DNA from: Sphingobium sp.
GTDB taxonomy: Bacteria; Pseudomonadota; Alphaproteobacteria; Sphingomonadales; Sphingomonadaceae
Assembly (NCBI RefSeq): GCF_003248505.1
Contig: NZ_QFOA01000006.1
Span: 1-64,000 of the forward strand
Direction of reading: 5' to 3'
DNA: 64,000 nucleotides
How positions within the stretch are numbered: position 1 is the first letter of the stretch; every line of letters starts with the position of its first letter. Shown here in pieces: positions 42,361 to 50,428 of the stretch. The notes beneath the pieces are model-generated. The model saw nothing but the letters and a program-made list of their open reading frames with translations. It was not told the DNA's origin and searched no databases. The position numbers and the translations under genes are program-made.

Positions 42361-42652
42361 TTAAGCTGCCTGCTCCACGCGCATGCGCAGGCCGAGCGCC
42401 GGCAGCACCTTCAGCACCGTTTCGAGCGTCGGATTGCCCTTGTCGCTGAAAGCGCGATAAAGCGCCTGCCGCTTAATGCCGGTTTCGTTCGCAAGTTGGG
42501 TCATGCCGCGCGCGCGCGCGGGCGACGATGCCGATGGCGGCCGCGATCACGCCAGCATCGCCGGACGCGAAGGCGTCGGTCAGCAGTTCGGCCTGATCGT
42601 CAGGATCCTTGAGATATTTCGCCGCATCAAACGGCTGTAGATCCCCGCTCAT
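42361..42652 (-). pseudogene. HTH antidote-like gene, frameshifted at a (CG)7 tract
   Basis: The N-terminal part SGDLQPFDAAKYLKDPDDQA ... GDAGVIAAAIGIVARAR is in one frame, and GMTQLANETGIKRQALYRAF ... TVLKVLPALGLRMRVEQ in another. Together they make a complete HigA-like addiction-module antidote HTH. The shift falls exactly in a CG dinucleotide run; as read, translation stops early after 59 aa. The ATG overlaps the hicB stop by 1 nt, so it is the third gene of the hicA-hicB operon. A sequencing error or true phase variation could both explain it. Confidence 0.8.
42507..42520. repeat. (CG)7 dinucleotide tract inside the antidote-like gene
   Basis: Fourteen bases of alternating CG coincide with the frame break. 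Removing two CG units (or one, or adding two) changes which frame continues; loss of two units restores the typical Arg-Ala-Arg-Gly-Met sequence of the family. Confidence 0.85.
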
Positions 42653-43044
42653 CAGCTTTGTGCCTCGATCTCGCGCCGGGCGGCCTCGACGAGAAACCCG
42701 CTGCGGGTCATGTTTCTGCTCGCGGCGGCCTGATCAATCGCTTCCAGCATCGCCCGGTCGAGGGACACATTGGTGCGCACCAGCTTCCCGGCCATGCCGA
42801 TCCATGGAACGCGCACTAGGAACGCACCTTCGCCCAGGTCCTGCCCGGCCAGTTCCACTACGCGGGACAGCGGACTGGGTTCGACTTCGGGCTGATCCTC
42901 AAACCAGAGGGTCAGGGCTTCGACCGCCTTGCCGACGATATCGTCTTCCCGATCGGCGGCTGAAAAGCAGCCGGGCAGATCAGGAAAGCTGATCCCGTAA
43001 GCGCTGTCGTCATCCTTGTGGACGATCCCATAATAATATTTCAT
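42652..43044 (-). CDS. hicB: HicB family antitoxin
   Basis: A 130-aa protein with the partial RNase-H-like HicB domain (MKYYYGIVHKDDDSAYGISF, then PDLPGCFSAADREDDI) and a C-terminal ribbon-helix-helix-like part (VRTNVSLDRAMLEAIDQAAA). It neutralises HicA and probably represses the operon. It follows hicA by 34 nt. Confidence 0.93.
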   Translation of the reverse strand: MKYYYGIVHKDDDSAYGISFPDLPGCFSAADREDDIVGKAVEALTLWFEDQPEVEPSPLSRVVELAGQDLGEGAFLVRVPWIGMAGKLVRTNVSLDRAMLEAIDQAAASRNMTRSGFLVEAARREIEAQS

Positions 43045-43078
43045 CGCATTTCCTTCCGATGCTCGTGGCTGGCTCCTC

Positions 43079-43261
43079 TCAGAGCCAGCCCGCCATTTTC
43101 GCTATCGACCGGGCCGTGCCGAATGGCAGATCCTTCTTTGGGTGCGGGACGATCACAGTGACGGCGCCCTTGCGGAATTTGTGGTGCGATCCCGCCGCGC
43201 CGACATGCTGGAAGCCTTCTGCGAGGAGGCGCTTGACGATCTTTTTACTGTCCCGTTCCAT
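43079..43261 (-). CDS. hicA: HicA family mRNA interferase toxin
   Basis: A 60-aa double-stranded-RNA-binding-fold toxin: RDSKKIVKRLLAEGFQHVGA, the catalytic His in GSHHKFRKG, then VTVIVPHPKKDLPFGT. It degrades mRNA when not bound by HicB. The ATG at 43261 lies 7 nt past a TATAAA box, so its transcript should be leaderless. A longer in-frame start at 43303 would lie upstream of that promoter. Confidence 0.93.
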   Translation of the reverse strand: MERDSKKIVKRLLAEGFQHVGAAGSHHKFRKGAVTVIVPHPKKDLPFGTARSIAKMAGWL

Positions 43262-43297
43262 GTGTAATTTTATACACACGATCTTTTTTGCTTGCAA
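43261..43297 (-). promoter_or_regulatory. hicA promoter and HicB operator
   Basis: Leftward -35 TTGCAA (43292-43297), 17-nt spacer, -10 TATAAA (43269-43274). The palindrome TGTGTA-ATTTTA-TACACA (43261-43278) overlaps the -10 box and the start codon, the expected place for HicB autorepression. Confidence 0.8.
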
Positions 43298-43422
43298 GGG
43301 CAATGTGTATTTTTTTGCGCATTATCTCTCATTCGCGGACGAAAATAGAGAGCGGTACAAAAACGGGCCTGCCAAAGTGGCTCCGATACTGCCAGAAACG
43401 ACCCCGCGCTAATTGCGTCCCG

Positions 43423-43454
43423 AGCCCGCTGGTCCCCACGCCAGCGGGCTTTTT
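43423..43454 (+). terminator. intrinsic terminator upstream of a phage gene
   Basis: AGCCCGCTGG and CCAGCGGGCT (10-bp perfect arms) around an 8-nt loop, followed by TTTT. It lies 20 nt before the next rightward gene, where it may act as an attenuator or end a short upstream RNA. Confidence 0.88.
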
Positions 43455-43473
43455 GCGTCGATGGAGGTCCGCC

Positions 43474-43722
43474 ATGGCCGTTTCGCCACCCCGGCCTTCG
43501 ATCCCGGACAGCCTTGAACTTGCCTGCGATGCGCTGGACCGGCTGATCCGCGATGCCCGCCTTCCCCCCCGTGGCCGTCATGACCTTGCTCATGAAGCCC
43601 TCGAAGAGCGCGCCCAGGCCATCGCGGCCTCCATCGTCGCCCCCTTTCGCGGAAACAGCGCGCCACCAGCGCGCCTCCTCGCGAGCGGGACGGAAGGCAA
43701 CAAGGCGTGGGCGGCCTGGTGA
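43474..43722 (+). CDS. small phage protein, helical
   Basis: An 82-aa protein starting AVSPPRPSIPDSLELACDAL with a helical ALDRLIRDARLPPRGRHDLA segment. A GGAGG site lies 7 nt before the ATG. No known family. It opens the gene run that leads to the packaging genes. Confidence 0.6.
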   Translation: MAVSPPRPSIPDSLELACDALDRLIRDARLPPRGRHDLAHEALEERAQAIAASIVAPFRGNSAPPARLLASGTEGNKAWAAW

Positions 43723-43734
43723 AGGAGCGGTGAT

Positions 43735-43902
43735 TTGAACGAAGTCGATATCGCCGCGCTGGAAAGCATGGCTCAGGGCAGCGGCGAGGTGCGCATGTCG
43801 AAACGCCTGCTGCGCGGCATGCTCGCCAAGCTGCGAGCCAGCGAGGCATCTGGCCGCAGCCGTGGCATGGTTGATCGCATGGTCGGGACCGTTGCGGCAT
43901 GA
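43735..43902 (+). CDS. 55-aa phage protein with TTG start
   Basis: Reads (TTG)NEVDIAALESMAQGSG then KRLLRGMLAKLRASEAS. An AAGGAG site lies just upstream, supporting TTG. Its stop overlaps the DUF3164 start by 4 nt (ATGA). Family unknown. Confidence 0.55.
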   Translation: MNEVDIAALESMAQGSGEVRMSKRLLRGMLAKLRASEASGRSRGMVDRMVGTVAA

Positions 43903-44693
43903 GCGGCGTAGATGGCCACGACACAGCGAGCGCCGGGCCCGGCGACGGCGTTGTGTCGCCGGCGGATCGTGATGTCCGGGCTTCCATCAACCTGGATGCC
44001 AATGGGCACGTCGTGGGTTTCCTTATCTCCGACGATCAGATGACGCCAAGGCTCGTCACCGCGAGTGGCGCTACCGGCACACGTGAAATCGACGGCACGA
44101 CATATTGGGTCAACGCTGATGGCGGCCTGATCCCCGACGTTGCAGTGAAGGCCACGGACAAGCTTCAGGACGAACTGGTCCGGCGCATTGTAGGCTTCGC
44201 TCTTCCGCTTTCCGCGCAGGTTGCGCGTTTCCGCCAGCACAGCTTCGACGACGTTGACGCCTTCGTCGCGCTGCTCGAGCAGGAATATGACGCCAAGCGC
44301 GGCGGGGCGAAGGGCAACCTGACCTTCATCAGCTATGACGGGCTGCTGAAAATCACGGTCGCCGTTGCAGAGAATATTGAGTTCGGGCCGGAGCTTCAGG
44401 TCGCCAAGGGCATCGTCGACGAATGTTTGCGCGACTGGTCCAAGGAGAGCCGCGTCGAAATCCAGACGTTGATCACGCGCGCCTTCGATGTCGATAGCCA
44501 AGGTCGTATCAATCGCGCCGCGCTCCTTTCCCTCCTGCGGCATGAGATCCCGGATGAGCGCTGGCAACGCGCTATGAAAGCGATCCGGGACAGCATGCGC
44601 GTCGTCGGGTCGAAGCGCTACCTGCGCATCCACCAGCGCGACAATGCCCAAGCCGCGTGGCAGGCGATCACTATCGACGTGTCCGCCGGATGA
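43899..44693 (+). CDS. DUF3164 family phage protein
   Basis: A 264-aa protein with TTYWVNADGGLIPDVAVKAT, FDDVDAFVALLEQEYDAKRG, and a C-terminal RWQRAMKAIRDSMRVVGSKR. DUF3164 is best known from Mu-like transposable phages; function unknown. It is coupled to both neighbours by ATGA overlaps. Confidence 0.85.
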   Translation: MSGVDGHDTASAGPGDGVVSPADRDVRASINLDANGHVVGFLISDDQMTPRLVTASGATGTREIDGTTYWVNADGGLIPDVAVKATDKLQDELVRRIVGFALPLSAQVARFRQHSFDDVDAFVALLEQEYDAKRGGAKGNLTFISYDGLLKITVAVAENIEFGPELQVAKGIVDECLRDWSKESRVEIQTLITRAFDVDSQGRINRAALLSLLRHEIPDERWQRAMKAIRDSMRVVGSKRYLRIHQRDNAQAAWQAITIDVSAG

Positions 44694-45001
44694 CGCCGCA
44701 CCTCGTTGCCGGCGAACGGCTGAAGCAGAGCCTCGGTCGTTCGGCAGAGGTCGCAGGATGCAGCGCTAGGGTGACGGAAGAGGCGCACAAGCCATGGGAT
44801 GCCGCCATGTTCATGGGTGGCCTGCATGAGGTGACGATCGCCGTCGATGGTGAGACCGCCCGCTGGTGGCTCGATGGGCTGGACGAGTATGCCATCCATC
44901 TGCCCGGGTTCGTGCTGTCAAAGCTCGAGGTGTCGACCGTCGAAGTCATCGCCGGCCAGCTGCTCGCCACGATCGAGGCCGAGACGGTGAAGGAGGCCTG
45001 A
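44690..45001 (+). CDS. hypothetical phage protein
   Basis: A 103-aa protein starting TPHLVAGERLKQSLGRSAEV; its middle ARWWLDGLDEYAIHLPGFVL is hydrophobic but not a membrane helix. No family known. It is coupled to DUF3164 upstream; the next gene starts 2 nt after its stop. Confidence 0.6.
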   Translation: MTPHLVAGERLKQSLGRSAEVAGCSARVTEEAHKPWDAAMFMGGLHEVTIAVDGETARWWLDGLDEYAIHLPGFVLSKLEVSTVEVIAGQLLATIEAETVKEA

Positions 45002-45002
45002 C

Positions 45003-45212
45003 ATGCCGATGTGTGACGACTGGCGGGCTGCCATCCTGATCAACGATCTGGACAGCATGGTGCTGCGTATCGAGGCGCTTTCGGCACATCCGCAATACAC
45101 GACCGCCCTGTGCGCCGTGCAGCAGGCTAAGGCTGCCCTGATCACGGGACGCAGCGAGATCCACGCGCGCGAAATGCGAGCGCGCCTATCCCCTGAAGGA
45201 GTGCGCTCATGA
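45003..45212 (+). CDS. small phage protein
   Basis: A 69-aa helical protein, CDDWRAAILINDLDSMVLRI then RSEIHAREMRARLSPEG. It sits in a coupled gene run and overlaps the lipoprotein start (ATGA). Function unknown. Confidence 0.55.
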   Translation: MPMCDDWRAAILINDLDSMVLRIEALSAHPQYTTALCAVQQAKAALITGRSEIHAREMRARLSPEGVRS

Positions 45213-45628
45213 CGCGAGGTCTATTGATGTTGGCGGCGTGCCTGCTCGCCATCCCACTGGCTGCCTGCGAGAGCGTGGCGGAGCAGTGTGCCAAGGCAGC
45301 CAACCATGCCGAATGCGTGAAGGTGGCCGACGCTGGCGGCGATGTGAACGACTATCTGCTGTATGGCATGGCAGGCTACATGCTCTCCAGCGCTATGACC
45401 GGCGGGCAGCGGCAGACCGTGATCGTGCCCGATCCCAGCTATCACGGCTATCGTCGCCCCATCCCGAGCTACCAAGCCAGTCGAGAGTATATGCGGTCGA
45501 AGACCGTGACGACCACCACGACCAAGGGTGGGCTGTTCGGCGGATCGAAGACCACAACGACCGTCACGCGATATCGCCCGTTCCGATCTTCGTCCGGTTC
45601 GTCGAGCTTCCGCTCCCGTCGTAAGTGA
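45209..45628 (+). CDS. phage-encoded lipoprotein, Thr/Ser-rich C-terminus
   Basis: A 139-aa protein with a lipoprotein signal (MTRGLLMLAACLLAIPLAAC; lipobox Leu-Ala-Ala-Cys), a mature domain with two further Cys residues (AEQCAKAANHAEC), and a repetitive Thr/Gly/Ser/Arg tail (TVTTTTTKGG, SKTTTTV). It should be anchored in the envelope. Placed in the pre-packaging cluster, it may act on the host surface (exclusion or lysis); no family is assigned. Confidence 0.75.
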   Translation: MTRGLLMLAACLLAIPLAACESVAEQCAKAANHAECVKVADAGGDVNDYLLYGMAGYMLSSAMTGGQRQTVIVPDPSYHGYRRPIPSYQASREYMRSKTVTTTTTKGGLFGGSKTTTTVTRYRPFRSSSGSSSFRSRRK

Positions 45629-45936
45629 CAGAGCGCCTTCGCGGTCGAGCCGGCCAGCGCCAGCGCCAGCGCCGCCTGAAGCGCACCAATGGCCTCTGCG
45701 AAATGTGCTTACGCGAGGGCCGCACCGAAGCCGCCACGGTGGTCGACCATATCAGGCCGCTGGCCAAGGGTGGTAGCGACGAGGACCGCAACACCCGCAA
45801 CCTCTGCGATCCGCACCACAAGCAGGTCACGGTAGAGCAGTTCGGGCATGCCACCTCGACGCACCTACGGGGATGCGACGCCTCGGGTCGCCCGGTCGAC
45901 CCGGCCCACCCCTGGAGCCGCCGACCGGCCTCCTGA
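45625..45936 (+). CDS. HNH endonuclease
   Basis: A 103-aa HNH nuclease with zinc pairs in LCEMCLREG and LCDPHHKQVT, and the catalytic VVDHIRPLAKGGSDEDRNT. HNH proteins beside terminase assist the DNA-packaging cut in many cos phages. It starts at a GTG overlapping the lipoprotein stop. It precedes the packaging genes directly. Confidence 0.92.
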   Translation: MTERLRGRAGQRQRQRRLKRTNGLCEMCLREGRTEAATVVDHIRPLAKGGSDEDRNTRNLCDPHHKQVTVEQFGHATSTHLRGCDASGRPVDPAHPWSRRPAS

Positions 45937-46043
45937 CCCCCCCGGGGGGGGCGAAAGTCCGGAGAGCGGCTGCCCCGGACACCGGACGCCCCCTCCGTGC
46001 GCATCGTGATCGTTTTCAAAGTAAAAAGTTCGGGATTTGATTT
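45937..46043. other. HNH-terS intergenic stretch, candidate cos region
   Basis: Directly after the HNH stop is C7 followed by G8 (45937-45951), then GCG- and CCGG-rich sequence up to the terS start. In HNH-terminase phages the cohesive-end site often lies here. No cut site can be fixed from one copy of the element. Confidence 0.4.
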
Positions 46044-46478
46044 ATGGCGCGATCGTCCGCAAAGGCGAAGGACCGGTTCCCCGAACCGGACTGGAAAGCG
46101 CTGTGCGAGGATAGGGTCGAGGTCGCCGCGGCGAAGGCGCACTGGACGCGCATCATCACCGAGATGGAAGCGCGCGAAACCTTGGCGGAGGCCAACGGCC
46201 ATTCCGTGCAGCGGCTCGTGCTTGCCTATCTGAATTATGATCGCGCTGCCGCCAAGGTCGCCCAGCTGGGCGTCGTCGACACGCCCGCCGCCGATAATCC
46301 GCGCGCGATTTCGCGTCTGTCGATCCATTTTAAGGCGCAGAGCGAGGCGGAAAAGACTGCCGAGCGGCTAGAGGCCCAGCTTGGCCTGTCCCCGCAGCGA
46401 CGCGGCAAGGTGGCGAAGGTGACCAAGAAACGGAGGAGCAGCGCCGGTGCGGACGCGTTCCTCGGTCAGCAGGGTTAG
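46044..46478 (+). CDS. terminase small subunit (P27-like)
   Basis: A 144-aa DNA-recognition subunit: WKALCEDRVEVAAAKAHWTR and YLNYDRAAAKVAQLGVVDTP, then a basic tail (KVAKVTKKRRSS). Position between HNH and terL supports the call. Its 3' end overlaps terL by 32 nt. Confidence 0.85.
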   Translation: MARSSAKAKDRFPEPDWKALCEDRVEVAAAKAHWTRIITEMEARETLAEANGHSVQRLVLAYLNYDRAAAKVAQLGVVDTPAADNPRAISRLSIHFKAQSEAEKTAERLEAQLGLSPQRRGKVAKVTKKRRSSAGADAFLGQQG

Positions 46479-48297
46479 CGCGTCCGATCCGACGACCGAA
46501 TGGGCCAGGGCGGCGGTTCGGGGCGACTTCATCGTCGGCGATATCGTCAGGCATGCCGCCGAACGTCATCTGCGCGATCTGCGCGACGCGGAAAAGCGGG
46601 GATATTTCTGGCGGCCCGAGCTCGCCAACCGGGCGCTGGATTTCTTTCCGTCGCTGTTTTCGATCACGGATGGACCGGCAGCTGGGAAGCCGTTTCACCT
46701 GTTGCCCTACCAGACCTTCTGCGTCGGTTCGCTGATGGGGTGGGTCAATGCCGACGGGCGTTGGCGCTTTCGGTCCGGGTTCATCGAAACCGGCAAGGGA
46801 CAGGCCAAGTCGCCGATGATGGCGGGTCTTGGACTCTATGCCATGGGCTGGTGCGGGTTTTCGCGGTCGCAGATCTATTCGATCGCCGCGAACAAGCAGA
46901 CAGCGTTCGTGCTGTTCAAGGATGCGGTGGCGATGTGCCGCGCCCAGGTGCCGGGCTATGACGAAGGTGAGACGCTCGAAACGCTGGGGCATATCGTTTG
47001 CAGCGGCGAGGGCGACAACACCTGGAAGCTGCAACATCCGTCGTCGCAGTCTTTCTTCCTGCCCCTTGCCGGTGGCGCGCAGCAATCCGGCCCGCGCCCG
47101 CGTATGGTGCTGGCCGATGAAATTCACGAGTTCAGCGTCGATACCCAGATAGAGATCTGGAAGCGGGCGATCACCAAGGTCGCCGGCAGCGCGATGATGG
47201 TGCTGGGCACCAACACCCCGGCGACGTCGCAGCTGGTCGGATCGTCCTATTCCGACACGGCGATCGCGGTCGCGAAGGGCGAGGTGAAAGACGACACGGC
47301 CTTCGCTTTCGTGGCGCGGGTGGATCGCAAAGATCGGGACACGGTCTTTGAAAATGAGGCGTGCTGGCAGAAGTCTCTTCCCGCGTTGGGCCTGACCTAT
47401 CCGGTGGCCAACATCCGGGAAGAGGTCCAGACGGCGAAGACGCGGCTTTCGACCGCGTCTTCTGTCAAACGCCTGTATTTCGGTATCCCGACCGGCGCGG
47501 CGGATTTCTGGATCGACGAGGATCGGTTCGGCGCGGTGCTGGCACCGATCGACGACGAGACGATGCAGGCGCTGCGCGGATGCAAGTGTTGGCTCAGCCT
47601 CGACCTGTCGAAGAAGAACGATCTGACAGCCCTGACCGCCACCTGGATCGATGGTGCGGGCATCATGTGGCAGAAGACCTGGTACTGGACGACGCGCGAC
47701 GGGCTGCCCGATCGGGCCAAGGCGGACAATGCACCCTACGACGAATGGGTGGAAAAGGGTTATCTGACCGCCGTGCCGGGCGCAACGATCGACAAGACGT
47801 TCGTCGCGGCCCGCGTTGCGGAGATCAGCGCCGAACATGATGTCGTCGAACTCGTATTCGATCCGGCGCAGATGGCCGATTTCGAGACCGCCTGCGAGGA
47901 CATCGGCTTTGCCGCATGGAAATTCGAGGGACCTGACAAGCCCGCCGGGACCGGCCTGAAGCTGGTGAAGCATGCCCAGGGTCCGAAGGTCATGTTCGAG
48001 GACCGTCAATATTGCATGCCGCGCTCCATCGAGCGGTTCGAGGATCGCATCCTCAAGGAGACGATCGTGATCGACAACTCGCCCGTCACATACATGTGTG
48101 CGGCCAATGCGGCGCTGACCCATGACGGCCAGAATAATCGCGCATTCGACAAGAAGCGGTCGCGTGGCCGCATCGACGGCCTGGTGACGAAAGCCATGGG
48201 CGCGGGCGCGGCCGATAATGTGCCGCTGGAAGGCGAACGATACGAGGGGACGTTTATCGTCGACCTGGACGAAGACGACGACGGAGCCGCCGAATGA
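46447..48297 (+). CDS. terminase large subunit
   Basis: A 616-aa packaging motor: Walker A-like FIETGKGQAKSPMMAG (about residues 115-130), Walker B MVLADEIHEF, and a C-terminal nuclease with LDLSKKNDLTALTATW and VFDPAQMADF. The start is a GTG at 46447 after GGAGG. It belongs to the P27/HK97-type TerL group. It overlaps the portal gene by 4 nt. Confidence 0.95.
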   Translation: MRTRSSVSRVSASDPTTEWARAAVRGDFIVGDIVRHAAERHLRDLRDAEKRGYFWRPELANRALDFFPSLFSITDGPAAGKPFHLLPYQTFCVGSLMGWVNADGRWRFRSGFIETGKGQAKSPMMAGLGLYAMGWCGFSRSQIYSIAANKQTAFVLFKDAVAMCRAQVPGYDEGETLETLGHIVCSGEGDNTWKLQHPSSQSFFLPLAGGAQQSGPRPRMVLADEIHEFSVDTQIEIWKRAITKVAGSAMMVLGTNTPATSQLVGSSYSDTAIAVAKGEVKDDTAFAFVARVDRKDRDTVFENEACWQKSLPALGLTYPVANIREEVQTAKTRLSTASSVKRLYFGIPTGAADFWIDEDRFGAVLAPIDDETMQALRGCKCWLSLDLSKKNDLTALTATWIDGAGIMWQKTWYWTTRDGLPDRAKADNAPYDEWVEKGYLTAVPGATIDKTFVAARVAEISAEHDVVELVFDPAQMADFETACEDIGFAAWKFEGPDKPAGTGLKLVKHAQGPKVMFEDRQYCMPRSIERFEDRILKETIVIDNSPVTYMCAANAALTHDGQNNRAFDKKRSRGRIDGLVTKAMGAGAADNVPLEGERYEGTFIVDLDEDDDGAAE

Positions 48298-49643
48298 GCG
48301 CCGGCACCTATCCCCTTTCGGCGCGGGCCGCTGCGGCGGAGGCGCGCTGGCGTGGTTCGACCCCGGTTCAGGCCGCGTTGGACAGCATACCGGTCATCGC
48401 CGGGGATGCGTCGGTGTTCGAATGGTATGGCGGCGGGCAAAAGGCGGCAGGCGTCACCATCACGCCCGAGACGTCGATGCGTTCGACGACGGTCTGGCGG
48501 TGTACGACGCTGATCAGCGGAACGATGATGTCGGCACCCATGGGCGTTTACGAGCATCTGCCCAACGGTGCGCGCCGCGCTATGCCGGACCATCCTTTCA
48601 ACCGCTTCCTGCAGGTCGAGCCCAACGAGGAAATGTCCGGCCCGGAGTTCATCGAGCTCCAGGCGATGGCGATGCTGTTGCGCGGCAACGGCTATGCGCT
48701 GCTGCGCCAGGCGCGCAACGGCACGATCACGTCGATCGACTATTACCATCCGGCGCGGGTGATGCCGTTCCGCTCCACCGATCGGTCGATCTGGTATCGA
48801 TTCACGAACGAGGACGGATCCACCGAGGATCATCACAACAGTTACGTGCTGCACTTCCGGGGGCCGGGTCGCGACGCGGGGGGCATAAAGGCGTTGTCGG
48901 CGATCGCGCATCATGCGCAGTCGATCGGCATCAACCTCGCCACCCGCGAATATACCGCCGGTCAGTTCGAACGCGGACTGATGACCAACGACTATTTCCA
49001 GTTTCCGACCGGGATGGCGGTATCGAAGGAGCAGCGCGCCGCCTTCAAGGAATATCTGCGCAAGCGGGCGCAGGGCGTGGCCAATGCCCATAATCCCTTG
49101 CTGCTGGAAAATGGCGGCGAATGGAAGCGGGTGTCCGTCACCGCGAAGGACGCGCAGCTGCTCGAGCTCCTGCAATACTCGGTCGTCGACGTGGCGCGGA
49201 TCTTCGGCACACCGCCGCACATGATCGGCGAAACGAGTGCAGCCACCACCTGGGGCACCGGCATCGAGCAGATGACGATCGGGTTCAAGCTCTACACGGT
49301 CATGCCGCACATGCGGCGTTTCGCGAAGGAACTGACCCGCAAACTGTTCCCGATCGTGGGAGCGCGCCCGTCGAACCTGTTCGTCGATTTCGATGCCGAA
49401 AGCCTTCAGGTCGGCGATTCCAAGGCGCAGGGCGAGTATTTCCGTATCGCACTGGGTGGCAACCAGCTGCCCGGCTTCATGAGCCAGAACGAAGTGCGGC
49501 GTATGAAGAACCTGCCACCCGACCCGGATCCCGAATCCGACAGGATCTATCGGCCGCCACCGATCGGCCACAATGGCGGTCCCGCCCTCGAGGATCCTGC
49601 GTCAGACCCGAAAAAGGACGAAAATGCACCGGAAGATATTTGA
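48294..49643 (+). CDS. portal protein (HK97 family)
   Basis: A 449-aa dodecamer-forming protein at the head vertex. GVTITPETSMRSTTVWRCTT, PNEEMSGPEFIELQAMAMLL, and VARIFGTPPHMIGETSAATT are typical. It is ATGA-coupled to terL and overlaps the protease gene by 20 nt. Confidence 0.95.
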   Translation: MSAGTYPLSARAAAAEARWRGSTPVQAALDSIPVIAGDASVFEWYGGGQKAAGVTITPETSMRSTTVWRCTTLISGTMMSAPMGVYEHLPNGARRAMPDHPFNRFLQVEPNEEMSGPEFIELQAMAMLLRGNGYALLRQARNGTITSIDYYHPARVMPFRSTDRSIWYRFTNEDGSTEDHHNSYVLHFRGPGRDAGGIKALSAIAHHAQSIGINLATREYTAGQFERGLMTNDYFQFPTGMAVSKEQRAAFKEYLRKRAQGVANAHNPLLLENGGEWKRVSVTAKDAQLLELLQYSVVDVARIFGTPPHMIGETSAATTWGTGIEQMTIGFKLYTVMPHMRRFAKELTRKLFPIVGARPSNLFVDFDAESLQVGDSKAQGEYFRIALGGNQLPGFMSQNEVRRMKNLPPDPDPESDRIYRPPPIGHNGGPALEDPASDPKKDENAPEDI

Positions 49644-50340
49644 TCTGGCCCATGCCAACCAGGGCAAGGGCGCGCCGCTGCGTGCCGAGGTCGCCGGCGA
49701 CACCGCCACGATCTACGTCTACGACGTCATCGACGCCTATTGGGGCGTGTCGGCGGCCGAGATGGCGAAGACGCTGGCCGGCATTACCGCGCCCAACATC
49801 GCCCTGCGCATCAACAGTCCGGGCGGTGACGTGTTCGAAGCGCGCGCGATGATGGCCCAGCTGGTCGCTCATCCCGCGACCATCACCGCAAAGATCGACG
49901 GTCTCGCCGCATCGGCTGCCTCATTCCTCGCGCTGGCAGCGGACACTGTCGAGATCGCGGAAGGCGGCTTCTTCATGATCCACAAGGGCTGGACGTGGAT
50001 GATGGGCAATGCCGACGATTTCCGCGACGCCAGCAACCTGCTCGACAAGGTGGACGGGTCTATCGTCGACACCTACGCCTCCAAAAGCAGCAAGTCGGCC
50101 GACGAGATTGTCGCCTGGATGACGGACGAGACCTGGTTCAGCGCGCAGGAGGCGGTTGAGGCCGGTTTCTGTGACCAGATCATGCCGACCACCGCCGCGG
50201 GCAAGGCCAATGCGCGCGCCTTCAATCTTGGCGTGTACGAAAAGGCCCCCAAGGCCCTGATTGCAGCGGATGAAGCGGTGATCGACGCCGCTGCCCGCGA
50301 CCGGATGATGGCGCGCCTCAACCTCTACGAGCGCACCTGA
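49624..50340 (+). CDS. ClpP-like head maturation protease
   Basis: A 238-aa serine protease of the ClpP/S14 type: INSPGGDVFEARAMMAQL, the nucleophile Ser in DGLAASAASFLALAAD, and His in FFMIHKGW. It trims capsid proteins during assembly. The ATG at 49624 gives a ClpP-like start; the in-frame start at 49573 would overlap the portal further. It ends just before a terminator hairpin. Confidence 0.93.
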   Translation: MHRKIFDLAHANQGKGAPLRAEVAGDTATIYVYDVIDAYWGVSAAEMAKTLAGITAPNIALRINSPGGDVFEARAMMAQLVAHPATITAKIDGLAASAASFLALAADTVEIAEGGFFMIHKGWTWMMGNADDFRDASNLLDKVDGSIVDTYASKSSKSADEIVAWMTDETWFSAQEAVEAGFCDQIMPTTAAGKANARAFNLGVYEKAPKALIAADEAVIDAAARDRMMARLNLYERT

Positions 50341-50382
50341 CCCAATCCCCCCGATCGGCGCCGGTCCCCCGGCTGCCACCCC

Positions 50383-50409
50383 AAGGCTCCGCTTCGCGGG
50401 GCCTTTTTT
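50383..50409 (+). terminator. terminator-like hairpin before the capsid gene
   Basis: AAGGCTCCGC and GCGGGGCCTT (one T-G pair) around a 3-nt loop, followed by a T-run. It lies 20 nt before the capsid ATG, inside the late operon. Confidence 0.85.
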
Positions 50410-50428
50410 GTTGAAGGACGCCTGTCAC

